The notes under the pieces were generated by a model. That model worked only from the letters and a program-made list of their open reading frames with translations. It had not been told where the DNA came from and made no database searches. This document shows positions 49,101 to 63,700 of a stretch of 64,000 bases of DNA, piece by piece. The DNA lies in the NCBI GenBank assembly GCA_000231825.2, contig JH720374.1, positions 204,426 to 268,425 of the forward strand, given 5' to 3'. A program made the translations under genes and the position numbers. Origin of the DNA: Tetrahymena elliotti 4EA. Its lineage: Eukaryota > Ciliophora > Oligohymenophorea > Hymenostomatida > Tetrahymenidae. Numbering within the stretch: the first letter of the stretch is position 1; the number at the start of each line of letters is the position of its first letter.

Positions 49101-52100
49101 TTGCATTGGAAGGTTGCATGATCAATTTTTAATGAGACTTATTAGTACAGGAGTTGCTAAGACTGTTAGAAATTATAGAACTATGTTTGCCAAAGATAAA
49201 ATGGGTTATATCTTCAGAGTGAAACTGTTTATTAATTTTTACTTTATTAAGTAAGATGATTTTGCTTTTAGTTCTTTAGTAATAAATTGCCCTTCAAATG
49301 ATATGTATGTCTTGCTAAATTCGAAAGGTTACATTGAAGGAATGAGTGAGAGCTTTGTCTAACTAATATAAGCAGAAAATGTTGAAAGTGTTTATTTCAA
49401 AAAACTAAACATCTCAGCTCTAATACCTTAATTTATTGAGTTTATGCAAGAATTCAATTAAAAAGAAGAATATTCCTTCCTTAAATTTAAGCTAGATGTA
49501 CCCAAAGGTAGCTAGCTTTCAAACATTCAAAAATTTTATTTTATTTAGATAAGTTAACTTAATTTTAATTAAAAGATATGAATAAGCTGATTCAGTCTTT
49601 TTTAGTTCACCACTCAAACTATTACAGTTCTTAGTAAACTACAGAAAAAGGAAGAGATTCTGCCCGTAGCGAAATGAATAAGAAGTCAACCAAAACAAAT
49701 ACAGATTGGAAGAATAATGTTTCCTCTTTCCTCAATACAAGAGTTTAGTAAAAGCTTTGTAGCTATGAACTTACTTTAAATGTTAGACATGAATTATTTT
49801 AAGATTAAGGAGAAGATGTTCTCATTTATATATTAGAAATTCAAACGTATGTTAATTGGGAAGATTTGTTAGCATCAGAATTCTCAAATAGCACTGGAGG
49901 AAGATCAAAATAATCATAAAAAGTTCTATAAAGTGAAAAAAGTAAAATATTTATTAAATGGACTTTAAAAATATTTTTAAAATAATTTAATTAAAAGCAA
50001 AAGGAGAAAATTTTAATTATTAAATTACTCATATGGAAACAATAGCAAATAATTTAGTAGAATAATAAATGAACAGCTAACATAGTTAACATGAAAATCT
50101 TAATTTACTGAATACAGATCATCACTTAGACTTAAAACAAGATAATGACATGTAAGCATCAAAGACTCCTAGAATTGATAGCTGTGATAATTTAGATAAA
50201 AATAATCCAATGTAAAAATCTACTGTCATGCAACCATAGCTTTAAAATTATGCACACTTAGATGACTCTAACATGCCTATTTTCGAAAATAAAAAAATAG
50301 ATGAGCATATCTTAGATACTAATATGATGAACCAAACTATAATGATGACTACGTAATAAAATGAAGATGATAAGGAGTTAATTCATCAGCTTTATTAAGC
50401 TAAAACAATGAAGCAAACTAAATAAGAAGATATGACCACAAATTTAGAAAGTTCTATACATTAAACTAATTAAAATAATTAAGATAACATAGAAACAGCC
50501 TTCCATATCAGCTAAGAATAAAATAACTCAAAATTTGCATAATAAAAAAAAGATGATGATAGCTCCTAAGGCCACGATTCCAAAAATAATGGAAAAGAAT
50601 CCATATCAGTATTTGACGATGTTAAAAAAGAAATAGGAAACGATTTGATTAGATAGATGGGAAGAAATAATGATATACCTTTTGATTAAGGCTCTAAATC
50701 TTCTATGTAATCTTCATCTTCTAGTATAGTAAAGCACATCATTGATAACACTACTAGTAAGTCTACACCTCCTTTCTTAGCTATTTTATATGGAGTTTTT
50801 GTCTTTTAATTCTTCGTATTCATTACTGTAGTTGTAGTATTATCTGTCACAATCTCTAATAGCTTTAATAGTTATACTTCAGGTATTAATTTCAATTTCT
50901 AAATTTTATTTACTGTCTGTACTTTAATTTGAGAAGGGTAAAATAAAACAAATTATTTTTAAATAATCCTCACCACTTTAAAAGAATTTGAAAATATTAT
51001 TAAAAGATAATGAATCTAGTTGATTAAAATTAATTTTATTTTTTTATTAAAATAGCATTAAACAGAATGGGAAGGTAACTTAAATCTTTATCTTTATCAA
51101 TGATTTATTTTTTTTTCATGAACAAAAAATTAATTTAATTTAAAAAATATTAACAGTTCATCAAAAATGTTGATTCCTGTAAACTAAGCTATGATGACAT
51201 CAGACCTGACTTCACTAAATAACATGAAGTAGCTCAATCCAGTTCCATCACAAGAATATATGAGCACCATGGAATCGATTACTAGATCAGGATATAAACA
51301 ATATTCAGAAAACCTATTTGATTTCTTAGATTTGTAAATTTAGTATAACTACCAAAAGATTGTTTTTAAAATGATTGTTGATGCATACTTGATGTCATAT
51401 AAAAAAAATACAGTTGCTTAATAGTATTTTACAGAGTTCTTAAAGCAAATAGGCACTTCTTTATATAACCTTAACAGAGAAGACTATCAAAGTACACATA
51501 AATTTCATTTTTACTGATTTTTATATTAATTAAAATATTTTATGAATAGGTGAAATTACAGTTTTTGTTGAGGAAAAGTATCTTCTAGTTAATAATCTGA
51601 ATAGTACTTAATCCAATCTTCTTATTTCTATGCAAAGTATTAGCGATGATTTGGATAGTCTCTAATCAAGTATCATTGTAGTAAATACCTACAGTATTGT
51701 TTTGGCAATTGTTCTTATCATTCTTTCATTCGGATTTATTATTCCCTCTTACAAAAATCTTAAGTTTAAATCTGAAAGAATTTTGATGATAGTAAGTCGT
51801 TTAAAATAAGAAGAGACTAGTGAGATAGTTTTCCACCTCAAAGGAATACAATCCAAGCTTTTTTCAGATGATGATGAGTATCTTCATATTGATTTTTCTA
51901 ATTTTGCCCTGAGAGAAGAAAATGAGCTAGAATAGTCATAAAGAGCAAACAAGAAGAAAACAAAATAAAGATAAAACTACCTTTACGATAGAATATTTGA
52001 TAACAAGCTCAAGTTTTGGTCTTTTATTGTCATACTCATATTCCTTTGCCTTCTTTCTGTTTTATTTTTCCTGATTGTAAATCTATTAATTAACTTTATC

Positions 52101-53080
52101 TATTATTTTTAATTTACTGCAAAATGATTGATTTTTAACAAAAATACATTTTTTAAAAATTTAATTTAAAAAAAAGATTTTTATTTACTTGAACTAGTTC
52201 TAATCTATATTTGGTACTCCAGCTAACTAATACAAATAGTTTATAGCTGGTTCTATGCAATTTACAACAGCATCAAGCAGCCATAATTCCATTTTAATTC
52301 ACAATCTTCTCAAGGATGGCAACATTTAATATTTAACAGAATAAAAGCTTAATGAATTAATTGAACTGAGAGCATAGTCCTTATAGTAAAGCTAGTCATA
52401 CTTTTCATAATAATTTGTTAAACTTCAATAGCAAGGTAGTACCAGTGAGTTCTAAAAAATGATAATAGCAGTAAGTTAATAGGATATTTGTGAATAAAAG
52501 ATACTAAATGATAAATATACTACATATTGTTAGAAAGCTCTATAAGGTATACTCACTTAAGGTCTGCAGCCTACTATTTCCACAATAATTCAAAAGATTC
52601 AAAATGAAATGAATATAGAAAAAGATTTTAACTTATTTATTTAAAGCTAAGAATATCAAGATGGAATTATTGTACAATAACTTTTAACAAACATAATGAC
52701 GTATGTTGTTGTTTAGTTTGAAAATTAAAACATGAACATTAAGGACAACTACCTTAATATCCTTTTACTCATTCTTTCTTTAGGAAGTGTCATTTATGTT
52801 TTGATATTCTTTATTGTAATTGCAGTTTATCTCAATAAGCTTAAAAGAGAGTACCTTGTAATAAAGAAAGCTATTTAGCTAGTTCCATATAGAAGGTTGA
52901 CAGAAGGTATTTATTATTTTTAGCAACACAATTATCATAAATTGATTAAAATATAAATAATAAAATAGATTCGATGACCTTGTTCTTGCTCAAAAAAGTT
53001 ATGGATGTAAATAACATATTTCTCTTTTTTATTCAACATTTTTCTTAACATATCTACATAAATATTTAAAGTTACAATGA
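46192..53080 (+). CDS. TmcB-like multi-pass membrane protein with PAS-like segments
   Basis: A ~6.9 kb multi-exon gene runs from ATG 46192 (MKNLKELEKKRSTKEILYEA) to TGA 53078-53080, about 2,000 residues. The first exon has SERNRQRVYYVALVSIYFSQ and RVTDDYLNYLFELCQSLRVT, then membrane helices. Later exons give VLVCNGSNHLGRCSFSVKN, LLITTIILNIILVLIYHNP and YGWMVIVYQTYASMLLFREY. A His-containing region (PRHHACISKSFVNNSSKVQQ) follows. The middle has IPDCIGRLHDQFLMRLISTG plus a basic strand region and DMYVLLNSKGYIEGMSESFV, which look like PAS-type segments. After a Gln/Asn/Asp-rich stretch (about 49600-50700) come single membrane helices near 50770-50870, 51690-51750, 52015-52110 and 52755-52830. 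This is the order of the large ciliate family related to tiny macrocysts protein B. I infer a membrane sensor. The segment 46560-46900 does not splice cleanly (see findings). Final exons are inferred. Confidence 0.78.
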
Positions 53081-54106
53081 GATTAAGATCAGAATAGTTT
53101 AACATAAATTTTAAATTCTATTGTAAAATTTTACTATAACTATAAAAATAGGTTTGAGTCATCTTAAATTTTAACCTTAACATTTAAAGCAAACAATAGC
53201 ATAAAATACATATTATACAACAGAAGATAGAAAAATATTCAAAGAGACAAGTTATATCTATAATTATTTACTTATATAAATTAGTTAAAATTAGTTAATA
53301 TCTTATAAATATTAAATTGAAGGTATTTATTTATCTGATATTTAATCCATACCTATACACTAAATACATATCTATCATACATACATATTTCCATTTGTCT
53401 ATCTGTCTCTAAAAAAAAATTTTTTTAATTATATTTGTTAAAATAAAGATTTCTACTCTCTTTATTTTATTTATTTTAAGATATTAGCATAATATTTCAC
53501 ATATTAACATAAATAAATTATCTCAAACCAAAATTTGTCTTAATTTTAAAGAAAATTAATAAATTTTTGAATAACTTTTTCAAATCATGTAATATTAATC
53601 AATGAAAATATTTTTATTTTTCAATCATAAAAATTGTTTACTATCATTTTTTAAATGATATTGGGCTTGCTTACATATTTCTTGATAACCTGATATTTTC
53701 AAAAATAAAATTCCATTAATTAGTTTTTGAAATTCTTATATTTTATTAATACATCCCTACAAAATATAATTTTTTCTTTTTTAAATTGATCTTTAATTTA
53801 AAGCAAACAATCAATCAACTGTTTTTAATTGAAGATAATTATGTAAAATATTTTTAAAAATGAAATTTGAAACTCAAATTTTATTATTTGAATAACTTAG
53901 GTAAATTTAGAAATAATCAATATTATAAAATAAAAAAAGATAAATTTTGCTTTCAAATAATAAATAATTTTGAATAAACCCAGTACTTAAAATAAATAAA
54001 AATTAATGTTTTGACTTTTCTAAGTTAATTAAAATAATTGTTAGTTAAAGAATTATTAATTAATTAAGTTAACTCAAATTAATTTTAGTTTAAAAAAAAG
54101 ATTATT
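53081..54106. other. AT-rich convergent intergenic region
   Basis: Contains the 3' flanks of the TmcB-like gene and the Gln/Asn-rich gene, with tata-, catacatacata- and ctatctgtct-type microsatellite-like tracts at 53340-53410. No gene is visible. Confidence 0.6.
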
Positions 54107-57100
54107 TCAATATTAATTAAATACAGTAAAGGAAGTATTTGTATTTGTATTAATAACTTCAGTATTAGTCTATAGACTTTCTCTTCTTACTTACTATTAT
54201 TATTGTTGTTGCTAATCTATGAAATTAGATTAATACATAGATAATTATGATTTGTTGTTAGAATTTTTCAAATATTGCTTATTTGATTCATAGGTTTAAT
54301 GTAGCTTTTCAACTAATGAAAACTCTAACTATTCAAGTGCTGTTATTTTTTGCTCTAATTCTTCTTTTTAAACTTTTTCATCCTTTATTTTTAAAAGGAA
54401 TTATTACATTTAGGAAGTTTGATTATATAATTGCTAGAGATGTCTTTACTCTTGGTACTTTAGTTATTATTATTTTATTTTATTCTTCTTTTCACTTGAC
54501 TTTAATAGATGACTCTACTTCAAATCATCAGCAACAGATTTATTAATATGAGAGTTGAACTTTACAGAACGAGCCATTTCTTATTTTTCTCTTTGTTGCT
54601 ATGTCATTACCTTTTTAATTTTATCGTTATGATCTCTTTTAGCATTTTAGACAATACCTTTTTTGGTTTCTATCCAAGTTTTTTACTATATTTCTATGGC
54701 TGAGTGGTGATTTTAATGCTATTCCTAAACTTATTGATGATTCTTTTTAACATTTTCAGCTTGCTATTTAGAGGAATATGCTTTTTTTCTTATTTATTCT
54801 TCTTCTCTTTACAATAACTTAATTCTATTTTCTAATAACTTTAAATGGTTATTTAATTGGCTCTTCAGTTTTTTTGTCAAAAACATTTCATGCCCCATCT
54901 CTTCACTTTAATAACCTACATTCCCAACTATATTTCCTAGAGATTTATTTCTTTATATTGATTTAATGTTTGAATTACTTTATTGATGCTAAGTGTTTCT
55001 TTTCTAATTAGTTAAACCATTCAAAAAAGAAGAATTATTTAAACTATTTGGTTATGTTGGAAGATATATTTTGTTATTTACTGGAGTGGACTATTTATTT
55101 ACTTGCACAGGTAAATTATTATAATTCTAAAATTGATTTAAGTTTGAAAGTGAGGTATGTCTTTTAAAATTTTAAATACTTTCAGAAGGCTAATTATTAT
55201 TAGGATGCTAAATGTAGTTAATGTTCTCATTATTTTCTTGATTTTAAAAATCATTATTATTGGGCTATTAATAAGTTTACTACTTATTTAGATTTATGTG
55301 AGAGAGTTAGGTTTTGAAGTTTTACTATGTATTTTTATGAGAGCTTGGAGATTAACTGATATTAAAACTTGTGTTCTAATTAAGTGTTGTTAGAGTATTC
55401 TAAAAGCTTTTTTGGAGATTAAGTTAAGGAACAATTGTTGGTCTAATTTGTTTGTTTCTTATTTAGGGAGAATCTTGCAAGTAATAGTACGAATTGTCTG
55501 GAGAATCCTCCTCTAAATTCTAATTACATGAGTATCTTTGATTATTTTTGCCAGGGGATTTTTCAATAGAAACAACATTATCATACTAATTATTGGCATT
55601 TTCTTCCTCTTTTTCAGATATTTTTTTGTTAATGTTTTCAATATAAACATTTTCTATATGATACATTCCCTATTCAGTTTATAATGTTTATGGTGAAAAT
55701 TAAAACTTTTATATATGATCACATCCTCCATTTTAGCTCTCTACAGTAACCATATTCATTCCTTATAAAGTACTCCAGTTTTTCTAATTCAAATTTTATG
55801 CAGATTTTAAGTCTTCTTAAGTTTAGAATTAAGTATCAAATATGAAAATTTCATTTAGGTTACTTTCACTTTTATTAGGGCTCTAATAATTTTAGTTATT
55901 GTTATAATTATTGCTATTAGGGTATTCCTATATTTTATTTGAATCCTAATCGATATACGTTTCATTTTTTTATTTGTTTTAACACCTTTTAACATTTTAA
56001 AGATCAGAATCATCCTTTGAATTTAACAACTAGAATTAATTGTATTTATTTTAATAACTGCTATTAGTAGTAGTTAATGAGCACCCTTTTAAAACAGGAA
56101 TCTTATAGCCATTTTCTGAAACTTCAGACATATCTATATAAATTGTATTTACTAATTTTCCTTTTCTTGATTGGTTAAGAAGTGAGTTCTTGTTACTTGC
56201 ACTATTGCCCATTTAATCCTCTGATTTCTAGCTTTAAGTATTAATTTATTTAGATGCTGTTTACTCTTCATTTGTTAAATATGAGTTACTTAAATTTTAA
56301 TTTTATATAGGGTATTGTTGAAAGTCATTTTAATTAATTATAATATTATTGTAATAGTCTGGTGATAAAGAAAAGTTTTATAGTTTTTGATTCAACTATT
56401 CTTTGTTTAATTAATCCTAATAAAAAGGTTAATTTTAGATTTATTAATATTGAATTTGCTATGAATTGTCAGCTTATCTATGTTTATTAAAGCCTTATAT
56501 CTCATCTTTACTTCTATTGTCATGATATTGTAGAAACTCTTAATTTTACAAATCTGTGTTATAATTTTGTTAATAGTTGTTAGAAAATTATTAAAATTCA
56601 TGCTATTAAGTATCTTATGCTGACAAGTATTTGTCAGCTACATAGTAAGGATCTATTAAAAAGGCTGCTTCTGTTAAAGGTTTTTACATAAACTAAATAT
56701 TGCTTGAGGTTTTCTTAAATTTTTCTTCTTGGTTTTCACTTTCTTAATTAAAATAGTTTTAATTTTAATTCAATTGATCTGACTATTTAGTTTCAGAAAA
56801 ATGTTATTCAGTCTCTTCATTTTTATTTGTTGTTTTTTTATTTATAGGGCTACTTACTTTTGAAGTGATATTTGATTAAGGTGAACTTTTTTTACTCTGT
56901 TTGGTTGGACTAATATTTGTTTAGTTCTTTTGGTATTATTTTCTTTAGTTGCTAAATGTGAAAATTCCTTAGTTTTCTTAGATTTGATTGAATTTTTCTT
57001 TTTCTTTTTCAAGCTTTTCTTATTCAAATTTCATGAGTTACTGAATTTATTAAACTTTTTTATAAGATGGAGAGAGCAAAGAAAGTAGTTTTTCTTCATT

Positions 57101-59827
57101 TCCTTTTTATTAACTCATTTAATCTTCTGTTTATAGTTGTGTATTGTCTATTTATTGTAAGGAATCTTTAACTTTTGGAGGCTTCTTAGGAACATTTAAC
57201 TTCTCTTGACTTGTGTTCCTCTCTTTAGATTTTGATAAAATATTTTTATTGTTTTAAGAATTATTTAAGCAAGTAGAGCTGGCTAATTAACTATTAGAAT
57301 TACACTTAGATGAGTTATAGTTATTCTCAAGTATATTAGAACCATCAAGACTTTTCTCAGTTTTATTGAGGGATACTCTTCTAGGATTAACTAAACATTA
57401 TTTATGATTTCCTTTAAGACACAATTCTATTTTCTCCTCCTTTGAAGACTCATTAAATTAACGAATTCTATTATAATAATTAGATGCTAGATCATAACTT
57501 TAATTAGATTTTCTGCTTTTCTTTTTGGTATCTTCATTAGTATTTTATTTATTTGTTTTATAATAATAAATTTAACTATTTGGATTCGAAGACTAATTTG
57601 TATTCTATTTTTTATTCAAAACTGATTATTAAGTTTAACAATCTGTATCTTGTTCTTCTTTGATTTAAACCAAACCATTAAATTATTGACCTTTACCTGA
57701 TTTTTAGCTATTTAGAGAGTTATTGGATTATGCAAAGTTACTGCTTTATCCATTTTAAGAGCTGCTTGCTTAATAGATGGTTACTGATGACTAATCTGAT
57801 TATTTCTAATTTTAATCTGATTTGTTGTTGTTTTAAAAGATATATTTTTCTGAATTTTGATATGAAGAATTTTAAGCTTAATAATTTTAAATGATATCTT
57901 CTCTTTGGCTTACATTTTCTGAAGGAATTTATAATGGATTCATAGTAGAAGACATTTCGCAAATTCTCATGGTAGTGTGATTACTTTCTCCTTAGAAACA
58001 GGAGCTAAGTTTATTTTATCTGACCTAAATATCAATTGGAGAAGTAAGAGCAGTTGAATTAGATTCTTTTGGAGACATGTATTAAGATTAACTACCCCTT
58101 CTTTACATTGAGATAGGATAAAACTGATACTATTGTTATTCATTCATTTATTTTGTAATATTCTTGGCATTTTGTTAAGAATCATTCTATTAACTATTTT
58201 AACCTTCTTATTGATTATTTTAGGATACCTACTTAGCAGATAAATTATTTGTTAATTAATCATTTTAAATAGGAGGACTTAATAATTAAGGGAATTAGGA
58301 GAGTTAATTTTTAGCAGAAAGCAAAGAATTCAATTCCACATTTGTGTTAGATAGATTTTAAGTTGTAGAGTTTGGTTTATTTATTTCATTCACTTTATGG
58401 TTTTCTGTTTACTAAGAACCCTTAGACATATTTGAAAGTTCATTAAATTAGCTATTATTACTTTAATTAGTTATTTAGTAAGGTTGAAGTAACTAGTATA
58501 TTGTAGAAGAGTTATTATTGTTTGATTAGGTGGTATTCAAATTATTTGAACTTCCAAAAGTAATAGTGTAGGGTGTTAGTTGTTATTAATGGTTTTGTGT
58601 TTTTTAATTTAACTTCTTTTATACATTCTAAACATTGTAGACTTGAAATTTATTCATATTTTAAGTATTTTAATTCTATTAGTTGAGGCTATTTGTATTT
58701 TCTTGGTTAATATCTTTATTTAATGCACTAATAAGAGATAAGTTAGGTTAATTTTTACTATTTAATGCATGTATATTACTAATCTAATTATCAGGTGATA
58801 CATTCCTACTATTTTGAATATTCTCATGCATATTAGGATTAAAATTTATTTCTTTGTTTGGAGTACCAACATAATTGGTTTAAATATAGCTTCCTTAATA
58901 AATATGTTATTTGTGCACAAGATTTGGAGAATGCTATCTAACATTTTTGTATACTTCAAAACTATTTGGCTAATTTTGCAAGGTTATTTATTATTATACA
59001 GGAGTAGATACTAAAAATTTAATAGGGGAAAACTAATTTGGATTTGATATGGGTATTTAAGAACTGATATTATATATATTCTAGTAATTATTAGATTGTA
59101 TTGAAGGTTATTACTGCTATAATTGTTATTAATTAAAATTCACTACTGTAGGTATTCCGGTCATAGTGTGGTTTTCTTTAGTTGGTAGAAAATTTTGGTT
59201 ATTTTATTAGAAATTCTAAAAATTTCTATGATTATTTATTTATTGCTATTACATACCTATTTAGTTTAAATTTAACTAAAAGCTAGGTTTATTACTACTT
59301 ATTTAAGATACTGGATTTGCTAATGAAATTCCATTTAAAGGAATCAATTTTTAATTTGGAACCACAGAAGCATTAGGGAAATTGACTACAGCTTATGAGG
59401 ACTCAAGTGATTAAGCGCCTGAATATGGGTAGCTTCTCTGTATATTTTCTATAAAGCAATCAGAACCTAAATAGAGAGCTTATGGATTGCTAAAATTTGG
59501 ATTCTTAATTATTGCTAAATTCTATTTGAAATTATTAGGAGATGTTGCATGATCTGAAGTAATAACATTCCTCATATTTTCATTTGAGCGAACTTATCCT
59601 TCCTAACTTTTATAAGTATTTTGTTAAGATCTTTGCTATGGAGACGGAGTATCATAATTCATTTGCGATTGACTGCATTAGGCTGTGATTCGATCTAACG
59701 ACTATTCAGTTATTAAATCTTTTTAATCTAAAAATGTTTAAGTCTGAGATAATCTTGGACCTTTCTCAATCCCATTTGGGATTGATATTTACTGAAAAAG
59801 AGTGTTTATATTTTATTATTTAAACAT
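54107..59827 (-). CDS. Giant intronless Gln/Asn-rich protein with C-terminal coiled coil
   Basis: One uninterrupted frame of 1,907 codons, including the stop, runs from ATG 59827 (MFKQQNINTLFQQISIPNGI) to TGA 54107. No in-frame TGA was met when I read it through, and the length divides evenly by three. Roughly residues 1-1550 are Gln/Asn/Ser-rich, with short islands such as FLIDPYYVADKYLSAQDTQ and NTIYIDMSEVSENGYKIPVL. A separate helical stretch near residue 920 contains QQLMKFEQEKLEKEKEKFNQ. The last ~300 residues are a strong coiled coil (KSQLNNHLKLLENRIKLLQR, EEELEQKITALEQLEFSL-like heptads), then a polyQ run and tail. There is no signal peptide or membrane segment. The composition is prion-like, which in ciliates may reflect codon reassignment. 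Basal-body or RNA-granule scaffolding is plausible but unproven. I do not recognise the family. Confidence 0.9.
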
Positions 59828-60777
59828 ATTTAAAGAAAGATGAATGAATTATAAGCCAAATGGATTGCTTGTTTGTAAACTTAATTTGTCACTACTTTCT
59901 CTTAATAAAAAAAGACCTAATTTTTAATTTAAATGAATGTGTTGTAAGTATCCTCCTTTATCTTAAAAAAATAATTATTTTTTAATTATTTGAATCCTTG
60001 TTTGTTATTGTGTGTACTAATTATTGTTAGTATGTAAATCAAAGTTAAACTGAAATCTAATTTTTTTATTCAGTTATTAGTAATTTCTTTTGTTTATTAA
60101 TTTTTTTGTTTGTCTCGATTAAATAGAGAATGTAAAATATTCTTTTTTGAAATTACTTTGTCAATATCTATTACTGCTAAAATTAAAATCTTGACTTTTA
60201 TCATTCAATCAAATGGTTAATTTTCAATATAGTTGTTAGGAAAACCTTTAATTAGGTACTTCTTTCATTCATAATTTAAATTTTTTTTATTGCTTTTTTT
60301 GAAAAAAAAATGATTCAAAATTTTCAAGAATTTAGTAAAAATTGATTAAAGAATTCTATGAAATAAATTTTGAATTAAAATTTGTTGCTGAGATTAAAAT
60401 TATTTGTTTGTTTATTATTTTAAAAATTTTAATTTTTTTGTAGTAGAAAATTTATGCAAGTTTTAGCTTTGACTAAAACTTAAGTTATGAGATATTTAAC
60501 ATGTGATAAAAAACTAATTGCTGAACGATAATTTAAAAAAAATTGGCTTTAAATTAAAAAATAATATTGATTTTGTATGACATTAAATTTTTAAAATAAA
60601 AAGTTTATTATTTCTAATTAAATTCATTTACAAATTTAAAGATTTTTTCAAAGAAGCAAATATTAAATAGAATTTGTAAAATTTTTAAAGCTCAAAAGGA
60701 ATTAGTCAAGCATAATTTTTTGATAAGAAATGGAGAATTTGTAAACAAACATCAAACTATAAAAGAACTTTTTAGTT
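59828..60777. other. Divergent intergenic promoter region
   Basis: About 950 bases between two divergently transcribed Gln-rich coiled-coil genes. It is AT-rich with poly-T and poly-A runs (for example 60290-60312), and both promoters should lie here. No RNA gene or repeat array is seen. Confidence 0.6.
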
Positions 60778-63700
60778 ATGACAAGAACATTTGAAATAGG
60801 ATGTAATGAGCATAAGCTTTCATAAAAATTGTATAAATCAATCATCTTTTTATTAATTTAATAAATAGCACTTTCTGAAGTGATTAAGAGCTCTTATGAA
60901 AGCAAAGATGCATTAAAGCATGGATTAGTATAGTCATTGATTAGCTTAATAAAAGGTCTTATTTAGGATTTCTCATCTTGCAAAGAACTGTTAAATTCTC
61001 ATATTTGCGAACATGCTTTACATGTATTAGATACAATGTTGTTTAATTTATTCACAAAGCAAAAGAAAGAAGAAAGATAGATTTTTAATAATGATATTTA
61101 TGAAGGATCTCAGCAAAGTGTTATGAGTAGATTTTAAAATAGTGAAATATCTAGTGCTACTATAGCTATTTTTTAAAACCAAATAAATGATCAGTTTATT
61201 CAAAATTTTAAATCTTTTTTTCAAGAATTATCGAATAACAAAGAGGTCTTTTTAAGCTTAGAAGAACTTTTTAATCTTCACAGACCAAAAAGTGAATTGA
61301 AATCAGCTTTAAAGAGTCTCATAAAAACAATTATATATATTTAGCAAAAAGAAGATTTTCAAAATTTATAATTAGATGAGAATGTTAAACCTTTGGCTCC
61401 TCTATACACAACTAACTTATAGCCACCTAATATAAAACTTTAAATTGATGAGGTTAACAAAATATTATTTGGAAACAGATTGGATAAGATAGTACGTATA
61501 TTAACATCAAAAGAAATTATAGGAAGCTAATAAGAAGTTCATTTTGCAGTAGGTAGAATCTACTTTGCAGCACATAGCAGAAATAGAAGCAATTTCAATA
61601 GAAATGCTTTTAAATAAATAAAATATACTGGAAAGGACATGATCTACAATCTTATCAGGTAAAATTTACAAAAAATTATGTCTAACATTTTAGAGTTTAT
61701 TTAATAAAATATATTTTAATTATTTTTTTTATGTTTATTAATAAAGACACTATGTAGTTAACTAATCTCCTGATAAATAAAAAACTTAAATTTGTAGTTA
61801 GAAAGATACAGAAAAATATCCTATTCCAGCATTCATATTAAATTATCTCTAGCTTCTTTTTATGCCAATTTACAATCAATTTTAAGAGTTGTTTGATAAA
61901 TATGTTATGGAAAAGTATACTAAAAATCAAGAGCAATTTTACTCAGAAATTTTTTCTACAACAACATAATTCATAATACCATTCTTTTAAAATCTTCCTA
62001 TTGAATTTTGCAACTTTTTCACTCAATTTTATTAAATAATATATGATAATCACGAGTAATTTTCTGATAAATTGAATGACCTTTTCCCAGTAAAATAGCT
62101 TTTTGTGAACAGATTCTTCTTAAATCCTCACTTGAGATTATATTCACTTCCCATAAAACAAGAAAAAGAAAATGACTATGTAGAAGCTTTAAATTGGTTC
62201 AGCAAGTTGTTTTACAACAATTCTAAATAAGATAAATTTTAAAGCTAAAATTCATTTTTCTTAAAGCTTAATTCTATCATTTAAGATTGCTTCTAAAGAG
62301 TATTTACAGCTTTATTCTCAAGATTTTATTTTTTTAATTTTTAATTTATATTTATTAGATTGTGACTAACTATCATTAATTGACTCAATCCTCAGGACAC
62401 ATTGATGTTTATAATTTGTATCTTGTAGACCCCATACTTAAAAAAGACTATAACTTCATATATGAATTGATAAAATTGATTTCTTTTTCCGAGCATGAAT
62501 AAAAGGAATACCATTTACATAAGTTTAAACAAAATTTTCCAGTAAAAAAAAGAATTGAGTAGAAATTATAAATGGATATTATTAGAGAGATAGCTACACC
62601 AATTAATGAAAATATAAGTTAAAAAATGAATGATGATAGTCCTCAGAGATAATAATCCTAATAAATATATGAAGAGAAATCTTTTAGTGAAAAAGAAAAA
62701 AAAGGAGGCTAAAATGATTATTAATAATAATAATAATAATATTAGAATTAATAGTAAGCTTTAAAAAATAAATCAGATCAGTTAGCAGCAGATTATTAAA
62801 ATTAATTGCTTCTATAATAAATTTAACAATAGTAATAATAGTTATCTGAGATGCAAAGATAAAGATCGACCAACACAATAGCAAGTAACCCAAATTTTAA
62901 TAATAACTTTGGTATGTAAATAGGTCCAAATAATTCCTTAAATATCAATGATACTCCTTCTCATTTAATAAATAATGGGGTACTTTAATATGGAAATCCA
63001 AATTTCTTATTAAATAATGCAAATAGTTTTGCTTCAGCAATTAATAACAACTTTAATAATACTAATAATAGTACACCAATCAATTTATTTAATAAACTCT
63101 AAGCAAGAGATGAAGGATCAATAAGAAATGCTGAACTTCAAGGTATGTATGGATATGGAAATCATTAAGAACTAGATAGAGATTTTCTAAAGCAATAAGC
63201 TTATAAGTATGAATAAATGAAGTAAAAAATTGAAGAAGAACAATAGCTTATTGATAGATTTATATAGAAAAAAGAAGAGGAAAATAACTAAAAATCTCAA
63301 GCAATAAAAAATCACTTTTAGCAATACAATAAATAGCAAGAAGAAAAGAACTATGATGACAAGTTAAAAGAAAATTTAGAAAGATAAATAACAGATATGT
63401 ATGAAAAGCAGATAAAAAGCATGCAAAATGAGATCTAATAAAATGAATTTAAAAATGTATTACAATAAGAAATATTGATGTTGCATGAGAGAAATGAATT
63501 CTTAAAATTGATACTAAAGCAAAGATATCCTACAGAAATAGATTACATAGACTAATTAGACAATAAATAATCAGTAATTCATTTTTTTAACTTACCTTTT
63601 TATTAATTTTCTTTTAAAATTAACAAAAATATAGATAGATGAATGGAAAAAATCTTTTGAACAATAAGAAAGAAAGGAAAGAAGATAGAATAGAAACTAA

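Noticed and set aside
54283..54703. Two + strand frames with apparent membrane helices
   Set aside because: They lie opposite the coiled-coil end of the 1,906-residue gene. Lys/Glu/Gln codons on one strand give Phe/Leu on the other.
58814..59014. + strand frame with hydrophobic residues
   Set aside because: Antisense shadow of the Gln/Asn-rich gene.
62684..62893. Minus-strand Ile/Asn-rich frame
   Set aside because: Antisense of the (TAA)n polyglutamine part of the + strand gene.
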